From the NCBI RefSeq assembly GCF_020567525.1, contig NZ_JAJCVI010000006.1, positions 62,001 to 126,000 on the forward strand: a stretch of 64,000 nucleotides of DNA, given 5' to 3'. A program made the translations under genes and the position numbers. The stretch's first letter is position 1; each line of letters starts with the position of its first letter. The notes beneath the pieces are model-generated. The model was given only the letters and a program-made list of their open reading frames with translations, was not told the origin of the DNA and made no database searches. The DNA is from Halorubellus salinus. Its GTDB lineage: Archaea; Halobacteriota; Halobacteria; Halobacteriales; Natrialbaceae. This document shows, one piece after another, positions 1 through 8,747 of this stretch.

Positions 1-372
1 TGCGACCGACGACGACACCCCACCCATCGCGAAGTCGATCTCCTCCTCGGTGACGAGGCGCTTGATGCGCTGCAGGCCCGTCGACGGATTGACCTCGGTG
101 TCCCCCGTCGAGATGTCGATACTGACGTCCAGTTCCTCCTCGAGGTCCGCCGCTGCGAGCTCCGCGCCGTCGAGGCCGGCCTGTCCGAACACCGCGAACG
201 GCCCCGACAGCGACGTCGTGTACCCGACCGACAGGTCGCTGACGTCCGACCCGCCGCCACTCAGCGACGACAGGCACCCCGAGAGTCCCGCGAGCCCAAC
301 CGCGCCCGCCGCCCCGGCGCTCTGGAGTACGTTCCGTCTGCAAACACGTGGCTGTCCGTCATCAGTTGCCAT
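1..372 (-). CDS. ABC transporter solute-binding lipoprotein (partial, 3' end off window)
   Basis: The reading frame begins at an ATG (372-370) and stays open to the window edge, giving 124 residues. It starts MATDDGQPRVCRRNVLQSAG and continues through a hydrophobic stretch to GLSGC, so it has a Tat-type signal with a lipobox Cys near residue 33: an exported, lipid-anchored protein. The mature start (DLSVGYTTSLSGPFAVFGQ) followed by GAELAAADLEEE matches the N-terminus of LivK-type periplasmic-binding-protein domains, which bind branched-chain amino acids, amides or similar ligands for an ABC importer. The permease genes would lie outside the window, so the ligand cannot be assigned. Confidence 0.8.
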   Translation of the reverse strand, partial: MATDDGQPRVCRRNVLQSAGAAGAVGLAGLSGCLSSLSGGGSDVSDLSVGYTTSLSGPFAVFGQAGLDGAELAAADLEEELDVSIDISTGDTEVNPSTGLQRIKRLVTEEEIDFAMGGVSSSVA

Positions 373-484
373 ACCTCACGAATTGTAACTACCCCGCTTA
401 ATGGTATCCCCTCGCACAGAATCCTGGCCGTCGAAAATAACCTCAACCGTTACCGTTGACACAAATTGCCGGACAGCGAAGGCC

Positions 485-1903
485 TCACTTGGACGAGTCG
501 TCCACGTCCGGGACGACCTTCCCCGGATTCATCGTTCCCGCGGGGTCCACCGCATCCTTCAGGGTGCGCATCAACTCGAGCGCGCCGCCGTGCTCGCGAC
601 GCATGAACTTGCGTTTCCCGAGCCCCACACCGTGCTCGCCCGTTGCCGTCCCACCCATATCGATCGCCGCCTCCACCACGCGCTCGTGGACCTTCGACGC
701 GCGCTCACGTGCGTCCTCGTCGCCCTCGGGAACGAGTGGGGCGTAATGCAGGTTCCCGTCACCCGCATGTCCAACGGTCGGCGTCAGGACGTCCAACTCC
801 TCGCTCGCATCCGCCACCATCTCCACGAGTTCGGGATAGTTGGCGATCGGCACGACGACGTCGCCGAGGAACGCCGGCTCGAGGTCCTCGCCGTGCGCGC
901 GATACGCCGGGAGCGCATCCCGGCGCGCACTCCAGACGTCGTCCATCTCGCGCTCGCCAACGGCCTCCCATGAAGACGCGTCGTGGTCCTCGCAGATCCC
1001 TCGCGCGAACTCGACGTCCTCCTCGATACCCGAGTTGTTCGCGTGGAACTCCAGGATAAGGGTGGGGGCTTCGGTGAGTGCGTCGGCGTCGCGGTACTCG
1101 TTGATGAGTTCGGTCGTGAGGGTATCCACGAACTCGATCGCTGCAGGTACCAGGCCCGCGCCGATGACGTCCGCGACTGCAGCGCACGCCTCGGTTCGCG
1201 ACGGGAACGTCACGAGTGCCGCCCGCTTGTGTTCCGGGATACCGCTTACCGCAATCGTCGCCTCCGTGACGACCCCGAACGTCCCTTCGCTCCCCACGAA
1301 CAGGTCCTTCAGACTGTACCCCGACGACGTCTTGACGACGCCACGCCCACACTCGACGACCTCGCCGTCCGGAAGGACGACCTCGAGCCGTCGGACGTGA
1401 TCGCGGGTCTCGCCGTACTTCACCGCGTTGAACCCACTGGCGTTCGTCGCGATCATCCCCCCGATCGTCGCGATATCCCCACTTGAGATACCAGGCGGGA
1501 ACCGAAGCCCGTGCTTCGCGAGTTCCTCGTTGAGGTCGTCGTACACGACGCCCGGCCCCACCGTCGCCTGCAAGTTTTCAGGTTCGACGTCGACGCCAGT
1601 CATGTCCTTGACGTTCAACACGATTCCGTGCTCGACCGGGATGCCACCGCCTTCGAGGCCACTCCCACCCGACCACGGCGTCACCGGCACCCCACGCTCA
1701 TGCGCCGCCGCTAGGACGTCGGAGACCTCCTCCGTCGACTGCGGCCACACCACCGCATCCGGCATCACCGGCTCGTGCACACTCGCATCCAACGCGAACT
1801 CCTCGCGGTTAGACCGGTCGACCGCGATACGGTCCGCTGGGAGGACGTCCTCGAGGAACCCACAATCGTGACTCGAAGCCTTATCTGACACCGAAGCCAC
1901 CAC
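485..1903 (-). CDS. FAD-linked oxidase, glycolate oxidase/D-lactate dehydrogenase (GlcD) type
   Basis: A 472-residue flavoprotein of the GlcD/DLD family, which oxidises D-2-hydroxyacids such as D-lactate or glycolate. The FAD_binding_4 domain fills about residues 45-220: PWSGGSGLEGG, then ISSGDIATIGGMIATNASG and VVKTSSGYSLKDLFVGSEG, the pyrophosphate- and isoalloxazine-contacting loops. The FAD-oxidase C domain follows, with the TVGHAGDGNLHY motif near residue 385 and the terminal TATGEHGVGLGKR block. The length is normal for the single-domain enzyme, without the Fe-S extension of some haloarchaeal paralogues. The start is a GTG, with in-frame GTG alternatives a few codons in. The substrate is not determined by the sequence. 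Confidence 0.9.
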   Translation of the reverse strand: MVASVSDKASSHDCGFLEDVLPADRIAVDRSNREEFALDASVHEPVMPDAVVWPQSTEEVSDVLAAAHERGVPVTPWSGGSGLEGGGIPVEHGIVLNVKDMTGVDVEPENLQATVGPGVVYDDLNEELAKHGLRFPPGISSGDIATIGGMIATNASGFNAVKYGETRDHVRRLEVVLPDGEVVECGRGVVKTSSGYSLKDLFVGSEGTFGVVTEATIAVSGIPEHKRAALVTFPSRTEACAAVADVIGAGLVPAAIEFVDTLTTELINEYRDADALTEAPTLILEFHANNSGIEEDVEFARGICEDHDASSWEAVGEREMDDVWSARRDALPAYRAHGEDLEPAFLGDVVVPIANYPELVEMVADASEELDVLTPTVGHAGDGNLHYAPLVPEGDEDARERASKVHERVVEAAIDMGGTATGEHGVGLGKRKFMRREHGGALELMRTLKDAVDPAGTMNPGKVVPDVDDSSK

Positions 1904-2174
1904 CGACGGAACGACTCATTGAGAAAACGCAAGTCCGGGGAACCCCTAAGCGTTGGCTTCGACACACCCAGGAGACCAAGACGCGAAGACGCGACAGGGC
2001 TCCTTTGGAACACCAAACTACATCGAGGGACGCGAGAACGACAGCCAGCTGAGCTAGGTCGACATTACGACCCAAAGAGAAAACCCACTTTGGAACGGCC
2101 CTCGACCGCTCCGGTGCAGCGACCACCTCGCTGTCGAGTGCCACGAGAACGTCTCAGTCCCGCACTCGTCGCGT

Positions 2175-4136
2175 TCACGACCGCAAGAGCTCCGAGAGTG
2201 CGTCGAAGATCGGGATCGCGTACTCGCCGTACGGGAAGTGCATCCAGCCGGCGAGGAGCAGGAAGACCGTGGTGGTTCCAGCGGTCGTCCCGAGAAGGAC
2301 GGCACCGACGCGGCCTGCGTTCCGCGTCGACAGCCACCGACCGTCGAGGGACACAACGATGCACCAGGCGCTGAGGGTTCCGGCCATCGCGAGCGCGACG
2401 AGTGCGTGTAGTTGCACGGCCTCGCCGACGGTCGGCGACAAGAGGACGAGTACGCCAGCGAACAGCTCGCCGCCAACGAGTACCGTCACCGCGTACGCCA
2501 TCCCGACCGTCCGGAAGCGCTCAAGCAGGACGTTCCGGAGTGCTGGCAGGCGAAGTGCGGCGTACACCGCGAGCGGCATCGTCGGGACGAGGAACCGAAC
2601 GGTCAACGTCGAGTGCAAGGGGAGGCGTTCCTGGTAGAACAGGACCATGAGCGAGAAGTACACGCCTGCGAGCGCGAGCACGCGAGTCGACGCATCCGCA
2701 TCCCGGAAGACCAACGACCCGCCGTTCGCCACGCGCCGCAAGGGTTCCGCGTGCCGGACCGCGTGGATCGTGCCGAGGACGGCAGGACCGAGCAACGGCA
2801 TCGATTCCAGGTACGCGAGGTTGTACGAGAAGCTCGCGCCACGTACAGCCGCTCGTTCGACGTACCCAGACCGCACGAACGTCTGGAAGACGCGCTGTGG
2901 TGAGTCGACGAACACGTAGAACGTGCCCTCAGCGTACCGGACTGCTCTACGCAGGAATCCGCCAGCAGTGGTGAGAGCGGCGACGGCAGCTTCGACCACG
3001 ATTCGAGCGAGGACGCCAGGGACGAACGTCTCCGAGGGCGTTCCGGTTCCCGAGCCACCACCACCGGTCTCCCCAGTCGTCTCGTCGGGGACCGCACGTC
3101 CGAGTGGTTGCCCATCGTACTGCGGGAGGAACTGCGGCGGTCGAACGGGATTCCCGGAGACCAGGAGGTTCGTGACGAAGAACGGGAGCAACGACAGGAC
3201 GAAGACTCCACTCGCGAGTGTCACCTGCGCCCGGTCGTAGGCCGTACCGAAGACGACGTCGACGACGCATACCGCGACGAAGAAGATAGCGCCGTCGCCT
3301 GGATGCACCCACGCGAGGAGTCCGGCAGTGGCGTACGGGACCGTCCGTAGGAGGCGGCCTCGGGCTCCACGGACCGACGGTTGGCGCGCGAAGGCGTACG
3401 CCGCGACGAGGACTGCGAGCGCGACCACGACGTGCCGTTTCGGGACGGTCGCCCAGAACCCGACCGGTGTGGCGACGACCACGCCGACGCCGACGGCGGC
3501 AGCGACACGTCGCGGTAGCTCGAGTTCGAACAGCCGGTACGCTAGCGTGGCAACGAAGCCCGTGCAGAGGAGCGTCCAGAGCTGGAGCGAGACGACGGGG
3601 ATGGTGACGGGGTCGATTGGGGCTGCGAGGAGGACGTTCCCGACGAAGAGGACACCCATACCGAGTCGCGCGCCGAGGCGCAGTTCGTCCTCGTACCGTC
3701 GGCCGTCGGTCAGTTCGTCGATTGCGACGACGCCGAGGAGACACCAAGCACCGACGAGCAGCACGGAGAGACTCAGGACATGCGCGAGCGAGTGGAGGAG
3801 GACCGAGATGATGGCCGCTGGGACGACGAGGCCGTACTCGCGTGCGTACCGGGCACCGTCGTGGTACTTCGTTCCCGGTGCGATGCCGTTATTGCCGCCG
3901 AAGTGCGGGTCGAGTATCCGGAGGTGGCCGTTCGTGAGGGCGCGGACGCCGTTCGCTAGCGTCTGATTGTCGTTGATCGCGAGGTCCATCCGCCAGAAGG
4001 ACGCAACGAACAGGACGGTAACGGCGAACACGAGGACGCCGAGTCCGTCTCCGAACAGGACGCGGCGGAGCGCAGTTGCGGAGTGACGCACTCGACGTCG
4101 GAAGCGTTCGATGCGTCCGTCGCCAGTTCGGGTCAT
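2175..4136 (-). CDS. Large polytopic membrane protein (unknown, glycosyltransferase-like topology)
   Basis: A 653-residue integral membrane protein with roughly a dozen hydrophobic helices and a polar loop near residues 340-365 rich in Gly/Thr/Ser (TTGETGGGGSGTG). After the first helix an extracellular loop carries DLAINDNQTLANGVRALTNG, a pattern seen in membrane-bound GT-C type proteins (an acidic residue in the first external loop), but I cannot assign a specific family. Its ATG overlaps the stop of the gene upstream (4133-4136, ATGA), so the two are translationally coupled. Together with the STT3-like gene further upstream this suggests a role in surface glycosylation or polymer export. 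The function is inferred from context only. Confidence 0.7.
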   Translation of the reverse strand: MTRTGDGRIERFRRRVRHSATALRRVLFGDGLGVLVFAVTVLFVASFWRMDLAINDNQTLANGVRALTNGHLRILDPHFGGNNGIAPGTKYHDGARYAREYGLVVPAAIISVLLHSLAHVLSLSVLLVGAWCLLGVVAIDELTDGRRYEDELRLGARLGMGVLFVGNVLLAAPIDPVTIPVVSLQLWTLLCTGFVATLAYRLFELELPRRVAAAVGVGVVVATPVGFWATVPKRHVVVALAVLVAAYAFARQPSVRGARGRLLRTVPYATAGLLAWVHPGDGAIFFVAVCVVDVVFGTAYDRAQVTLASGVFVLSLLPFFVTNLLVSGNPVRPPQFLPQYDGQPLGRAVPDETTGETGGGGSGTGTPSETFVPGVLARIVVEAAVAALTTAGGFLRRAVRYAEGTFYVFVDSPQRVFQTFVRSGYVERAAVRGASFSYNLAYLESMPLLGPAVLGTIHAVRHAEPLRRVANGGSLVFRDADASTRVLALAGVYFSLMVLFYQERLPLHSTLTVRFLVPTMPLAVYAALRLPALRNVLLERFRTVGMAYAVTVLVGGELFAGVLVLLSPTVGEAVQLHALVALAMAGTLSAWCIVVSLDGRWLSTRNAGRVGAVLLGTTAGTTTVFLLLAGWMHFPYGEYAIPIFDALSELLRS

Positions 4137-4618
4137 CCGTCGACCTCGACTGTCACGTTCCGCGTCGCCACCACGCGCGAGCCGGCGTCGCTCCGAACGA
4201 GAACGGTCACCGTCGCAGCGTAGGACTCCTCGGTCACCTGGTTCGGTTGGATGGTGTCAGACGTCGCTCGTATCGTCAGGTTTCCCGTTACGTCCGGCGA
4301 GAGGATCCGATACGTCTCCTTGTTGTACTCGAGCCCGGGAATCTGAACGTCGTACACGACGAGTGGATTCCCGGAGACGCTCGATACGTTCGTCTCGACC
4401 GTGCTCGACTGGAGCTCGTACGTCCCCGACCCGAATCCGTTGCGTTCGAGCGTCAACCCCTCCGGCATCGTGGAGACGCTCACCGCGACCGAACCGGACG
4501 CTGGTTCGTACGACTGCGGCGAGGACAACGCGACCCCGGGGACGGCAGGGCCGAACGCCACCGCGACGACCACCACGAACACCGCGAAGAGCGGGATGGA
4601 GAGGCCGCGGAGGGTCAC
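4133..4618 (-). CDS. Small secreted or membrane-anchored protein, unknown function
   Basis: Starting at the GTG at 4618 this is 161 residues: one N-terminal hydrophobic segment (LSIPLFAVFVVVVAVAFGPA), probably a signal peptide or anchor, then a beta-rich extracytoplasmic domain with several N-glycosylation sequons (NVS, NLT, NVT). The open frame runs further upstream to 4717, but only with a TTG codon and a poor N-terminus, so I prefer 4618. A TATA-like CTTATCC lies about 30 bp before that codon. It sits between the STT3-like gene and the large membrane protein and overlaps the latter by 4 bp. No family recognised. Confidence 0.6.
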   Translation of the reverse strand: MTLRGLSIPLFAVFVVVVAVAFGPAVPGVALSSPQSYEPASGSVAVSVSTMPEGLTLERNGFGSGTYELQSSTVETNVSSVSGNPLVVYDVQIPGLEYNKETYRILSPDVTGNLTIRATSDTIQPNQVTEESYAATVTVLVRSDAGSRVVATRNVTVEVDG

Positions 4619-4737
4619 AGCTATGACCTGCCGACTGACGAGGATAAGTCTTCCTGCTTTCCGATAGTTCCACCGAAGGAAGACATCGACCCGACCGAGG
4701 GAGTGGCGCGCGCTCAACTGCCAGCGGTTCCGCGAGG

Positions 4738-7158
4738 CTACACTATCGTCCGTTCCAGCACGTCCTCGACCGGGAAGCGGTCGCTCGGAGAGCCGTCGGC
4801 CGACGATGGACTCGATGCCGACGGTCCTGCGGCCGACGGGTGTTGGCTCCGGTGGTGCGTGGCGTTCTGGGAGGACTCTCCGGCCCGAATCGTCGCACCT
4901 TCCGTCACCGCTTCCGCCGGGACGGTGACCGACTGCCCGGCGACGCTGTACGTGCCCGCGTACGGGACGTGGATGGAGTACGTTCCGTTCGCGTCGGCCG
5001 TCGCCTCTCGGACGTACTCGAACGAGTGCGAGTCCAGCGAGACGGTCGTTCGAACCGTCACCGTCGACCCGGGGTCGGCTCGTCCACGGACCTCGGCGCC
5101 TGGTACGAGCGTGAACACCTTGTACGCCCCGTCCTGTTCGACGTGCAGGAGGCGATAGTGGCCGACGCCTGGACTGGAGTCCGTTCGGCTGCCGTTGTGG
5201 CGGTGGAGCCGCGTGCCGAGCGTGGATTCGTTGGTGAGAACGTCGCGCGTCGTGACGACGAAGCCCACGCGGTCACGGAGTCGCTCGTACCACGCGGTCC
5301 CGTTCGTCGACGTGACGAAGTCCGCGTAGTTGCTCCGAGCGTACCCGTAGGACCTCGCTTCGCCGTTCACGAAGTAGTTGTACATCCGGTTGTGGCCCCA
5401 CTGACTGAGGACGTAGTTCTCCGGATACTCCAGTCCTTCCGATTCGCTGTGCGACGCCATCCAGGCGGCCGTCTCGTAGCCGTCGTTCGTCTGCGTTATC
5501 TGACTCGTCTTCACCGGGACCTGAACGATACTGAGTGCGGTCACGAGGAGGAAGAGCCCGACGAGTGCGAACGCCTGCCGTCTGTCCGGTAGTTGGAGGG
5601 AATCGACCACCTCGTTCGAGAACGGCGCGGGCTGGTTCGCGACGTCGATCCACTCCGCGAGGTGGACGAAGCCGAGGGCGGCGAAGACGGCGACGACGAT
5701 CGAGAGCTGGCCGGCGAAACGGACGCTGATGGCTCCGAGCACGAGGAAGTACCAGCCGTAGACGACCAGTGGCGTCCACCGGGCGTCGTCCAGCAGCCGC
5801 GTGGACGCCCAGGCCATGTAGGGGAGTGCGAGCAAGAGCAGGAATCCGAACAGGAGCAGCCAGCCGGCGGCGTCACCGAAGAGGCTCTGGAACTCGGCGA
5901 TGTTCTCGGTGGCGAGCAGTCGTTCGGTCACCTGCGTCGTCATCCGCTCCCAGAGGTCGGGCCGCAGCGAGCGGAAGGCGAACGCGCCGACGGCCGCACC
6001 GACGAAGTCGACCACGACGAGTCCCGCGACGTGCAGGTCGGTGCGGTTCCAGAGCACGCCAGTCGCGAGGACGCCGAGGCTCGCGACGCCGAGCAGTAGT
6101 GGTGCGCTCACGACGAGCGTCGTGTGCCAGCCGAGCTCCGTATGCACCACCCACGTGCATGCGGTCGCGAGCAGGACCCCGAGGACCATCGGCCCTGCAG
6201 CAGCGAGGACCGACTCGCCGCGGGCCACCCGGGTGACGGTCACCGTGGCGATCGTGAGTCCGAGTGCGACGATGAGGAGCGGCCCAGCCTCCCAGGCGAG
6301 CGTCTGCGCGGCGACCCCGACCGTAATCGCAACCACGCCACCGACGACCGTCGCGTTCGAGTCCGCGCTCGACCGCACCCAGGAGAGGACGAGTATCGCG
6401 CCGAGGAGCGTGAGTGCCAGCCACGGGTAGTCGAACGCGTGATGGTCCGCGAACCCGAGACTCGTCCGGAACGCGTGGGCTGGCGAGACCGCCAGCATGA
6501 GGACGGAGGCGAGCGCGATTCGACGGTCTTCGGTGACCGAGCGGGCGGCAGCGTAGACGATACCCGCGGTCACGAGCGCGGACACGACCGGGAACCACGC
6601 CAGGACCTGGCCGGCGACGGCGGTCGTCCCACCGAAGGCGAGCGTCGTCGCCCATAGGACCCCGAGCATGAGTGGTTCGCCCGTCGAGACGGTGAGCGGG
6701 AGCGTCTCCAGGGTCGTCTCCGGGTTCGTCAACAACTGCTCCAGCCAGTACCGGTAGTAGTACGGGTCGTTCGCGGAGAGGACGACAGCATCCCCCTGGA
6801 ACACTGCAGGATACGAGACGAGCCTGAGTGCGACGACGAACAGCAGTGCGCCGGCGAGGCCGGCGAGTTCGAGCCGACCGACGGTCGGCCACGAGATCTC
6901 GACGCCAGCATCTCCGAGTCCGGGTCGGTCCTCGATCTCGCCGTCGAGAGCACGCTCGATGCTCGCAGGGTCGACGACTCGATACCCGTCGTCTACCTCC
7001 TCGACGAGACCGCGCGAGACCAGTTCGCCGAACTCGCCGGAGTCAACGTCGACGTCGTCGAACGTCCACGGCGCATCGGCGTCCAGGACCGCTTCGAGAG
7101 CCGGTTCGAGGTCCGGTCGGTCGTCGAGAAGGTCGCTCGCCTCTCGAGCGGTATCCAT
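4738..7158 (-). CDS. STT3/AglB-like oligosaccharyltransferase homologue with divergent WWDYG motif
   Basis: An 806-residue protein with an N-terminal soluble domain of about 100 residues resembling a winged helix (SGEFGELVSRGLVEEVDDGYRV), then about 12 membrane helices and a C-terminal extracytoplasmic domain: the architecture of archaeal STT3/AglB, which transfers lipid-linked glycan to Asn sequons. The first external loop has the acidic motif in SANDPYYYRYWLEQLL (about residue 128). A second acidic stretch, FADHHAFDYPW, lies near residue 236. The diagnostic WWDYG segment is replaced by SQWGHNRMYNYFV near residue 584, so sequon binding may differ or be lost. The start is the ATG at 7158, preceded by AGGTG at 6 nt spacing; a GTG three codons upstream is possible. 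It is divergent from the phosphoglycosyl transferase gene. Confidence 0.8.
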   Translation of the reverse strand: MDTAREASDLLDDRPDLEPALEAVLDADAPWTFDDVDVDSGEFGELVSRGLVEEVDDGYRVVDPASIERALDGEIEDRPGLGDAGVEISWPTVGRLELAGLAGALLFVVALRLVSYPAVFQGDAVVLSANDPYYYRYWLEQLLTNPETTLETLPLTVSTGEPLMLGVLWATTLAFGGTTAVAGQVLAWFPVVSALVTAGIVYAAARSVTEDRRIALASVLMLAVSPAHAFRTSLGFADHHAFDYPWLALTLLGAILVLSWVRSSADSNATVVGGVVAITVGVAAQTLAWEAGPLLIVALGLTIATVTVTRVARGESVLAAAGPMVLGVLLATACTWVVHTELGWHTTLVVSAPLLLGVASLGVLATGVLWNRTDLHVAGLVVVDFVGAAVGAFAFRSLRPDLWERMTTQVTERLLATENIAEFQSLFGDAAGWLLLFGFLLLLALPYMAWASTRLLDDARWTPLVVYGWYFLVLGAISVRFAGQLSIVVAVFAALGFVHLAEWIDVANQPAPFSNEVVDSLQLPDRRQAFALVGLFLLVTALSIVQVPVKTSQITQTNDGYETAAWMASHSESEGLEYPENYVLSQWGHNRMYNYFVNGEARSYGYARSNYADFVTSTNGTAWYERLRDRVGFVVTTRDVLTNESTLGTRLHRHNGSRTDSSPGVGHYRLLHVEQDGAYKVFTLVPGAEVRGRADPGSTVTVRTTVSLDSHSFEYVREATADANGTYSIHVPYAGTYSVAGQSVTVPAEAVTEGATIRAGESSQNATHHRSQHPSAAGPSASSPSSADGSPSDRFPVEDVLERTIV

Positions 7159-7268
7159 GGCAGACACCTGTTCGACTCACGTAATCAATGCGTCGCTTCG
7201 GTGGTTCTGGCTGTCGGTCCGGGTCCTCGAACCGGCCGAGACTTCGGGTTCCCGACACCTTCGGAGGG

Positions 7269-7274
7269 TTTAAA
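7269..7274 (+). promoter_or_regulatory. TATA box for leaderless phosphoglycosyl transferase transcript
   Basis: TTTAAA sits centred 25 bp before the ATG at 7297, the spacing expected for a haloarchaeal leaderless mRNA. This is the main reason for choosing 7297 over the upstream in-frame GTG at 7201. Confidence 0.6.
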
Positions 7275-7296
7275 CCGAATCGCGTCCACCCGACTC

Positions 7297-8712
7297 ATGA
7301 TGAATGGAGGCTGGCGGTACCGGGGCGCGAGCGTCGTCGGCGTCGTCGTACTCACCGCGTTCGCGGTGACGCTCGTCAACAGCTCCCTGGTACAGTCCTT
7401 GCTCGCCTCACTCCCGGTACTGGAGCGACTCTCCGCAGATCCGCCGACTGGCGTCGAGGGGGTAATCGAGACTGCGACGACGGTCGTCGTCGTCGCCGCC
7501 GCGTTCGTCCCGCTGTACAAGCCGCGGCCACGCCGGATATACGACACGATCGCGCTCTCCCAGAAGCGCGTCGTCGTCGCCCTCTTCGCGCTCGCAGCGA
7601 TCGGGTACTTCGACTACTCGTACAAGCTCCCGCGACTCACCCTGCTCGGCGTCGCACCAATCCTCCTGGTCGCACTCCCCGCGTGGTTCGTGTGGATCCG
7701 TCGTCGGCCATCGAGTGGCGGCAAACGCGCGCTCGTCGTCGGCGACAACCCCAGCCAGATCGAAGCACTGGCGAACGACGTCGACGTGCCGTTGCTCGGC
7801 TACCTCTGCCCGACAATCGCGTTCGAAGACGAAACCCAGTCCGTCTCGACGACGACCGCGACGGACGGTGGTACCGTCGAACTCGAGCGTCTCGGTGGCC
7901 TATCGCGGATCGAGGACGTCCTCGTCGAGTACGACGTCGACACGGTCGTCCTCGCGTTCGAGCACACCGACCGCGCGGAGTTCTTCGGCGCACTCGACGC
8001 CTGCTACGAGCACGGCGTCGCCGCGAAGGTCCACCGCGACCACGCGGACTCGGTACTCACCGCCGAAGGGGACTTCGGGACGCTCGTCGACGTCCAGGTG
8101 GAACCGTGGGACATCCAGGACTACGTGTTCAAACGCGGGTTCGACGTCGCGTTCGCCGGCCTCGCACTCCTCGGACTATCGCCCGTGATCGCGGTGATCG
8201 CGCTCGCGATCAAGCTGGAAGGGAACGGCCCCATCCTGTTCAGCCAGGACCGCACGTACCTCCTGGGGGAGACCTTCACCGTCTACAAGTTCCGGACGCT
8301 GAAACCCGACCCCGAGGGCGAGGTCGGGACGACGTTCGACGGCGACCGCGAGACGCCACTCGGGAACTTCCTTCGAGCGACGCACCTCGACGAGATCCCC
8401 CAGCTCTGGTCGATCCTCACCGGCGGGATGAGCGTCGTCGGCCCACGGCCAGCACAGACCGAACTTGAGGACGACTTCGAGGCCGAGACCGCCCAGTGGC
8501 GCAAACGCTGGTTCGTGAAGCCAGGGCTCACGGGGCTCGCGCAGATCAACGACGCCAACAGCCAGAACCCCCGAGAGAAGATCAAGTACGACCTCCAGTA
8601 CATCCGCAACCAGGGATTCTGGTACGACATCAGAATCGTCGTTCGACAGCTCTGGAAGGTCTTCGAGGACGTCCTGTCGCTCGCGAGAGCCGACGGCGAC
8701 GAGGACGACTGA
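7297..8712 (+). CDS. Polyprenyl-phosphate phosphoglycosyl transferase (bacterial sugar transferase family)
   Basis: A 471-residue enzyme that would attach sugar-1-phosphate from a UDP-sugar to dolichyl or another polyprenyl phosphate, the first step of lipid-linked glycan assembly. Four N-terminal membrane helices are followed by a Rossmann-like segment starting ALVVGDNPSQ and by the C-terminal sugar transferase domain. That domain has the reentrant helix (KRGFDVAFAGLALLGLSP), VYKFRTLKPD, the catalytic region RATHLDEIPQLW, and SVVGPRPAQ. The long WcaJ/PssY architecture is complete. The start at 7297 (ATGATG) is supported by a TATA box 25 bp upstream; the frame extends to 7201 but that stretch is the promoter region. 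It is divergent from the STT3-like gene and convergent with the nucleotide-sugar dehydrogenase. Confidence 0.9.
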   Translation: MMNGGWRYRGASVVGVVVLTAFAVTLVNSSLVQSLLASLPVLERLSADPPTGVEGVIETATTVVVVAAAFVPLYKPRPRRIYDTIALSQKRVVVALFALAAIGYFDYSYKLPRLTLLGVAPILLVALPAWFVWIRRRPSSGGKRALVVGDNPSQIEALANDVDVPLLGYLCPTIAFEDETQSVSTTTATDGGTVELERLGGLSRIEDVLVEYDVDTVVLAFEHTDRAEFFGALDACYEHGVAAKVHRDHADSVLTAEGDFGTLVDVQVEPWDIQDYVFKRGFDVAFAGLALLGLSPVIAVIALAIKLEGNGPILFSQDRTYLLGETFTVYKFRTLKPDPEGEVGTTFDGDRETPLGNFLRATHLDEIPQLWSILTGGMSVVGPRPAQTELEDDFEAETAQWRKRWFVKPGLTGLAQINDANSQNPREKIKYDLQYIRNQGFWYDIRIVVRQLWKVFEDVLSLARADGDEDD

Positions 8713-8747
8713 TCAGCAGACCCGGAAGGAGTCGCGTCGCCGCGAGA

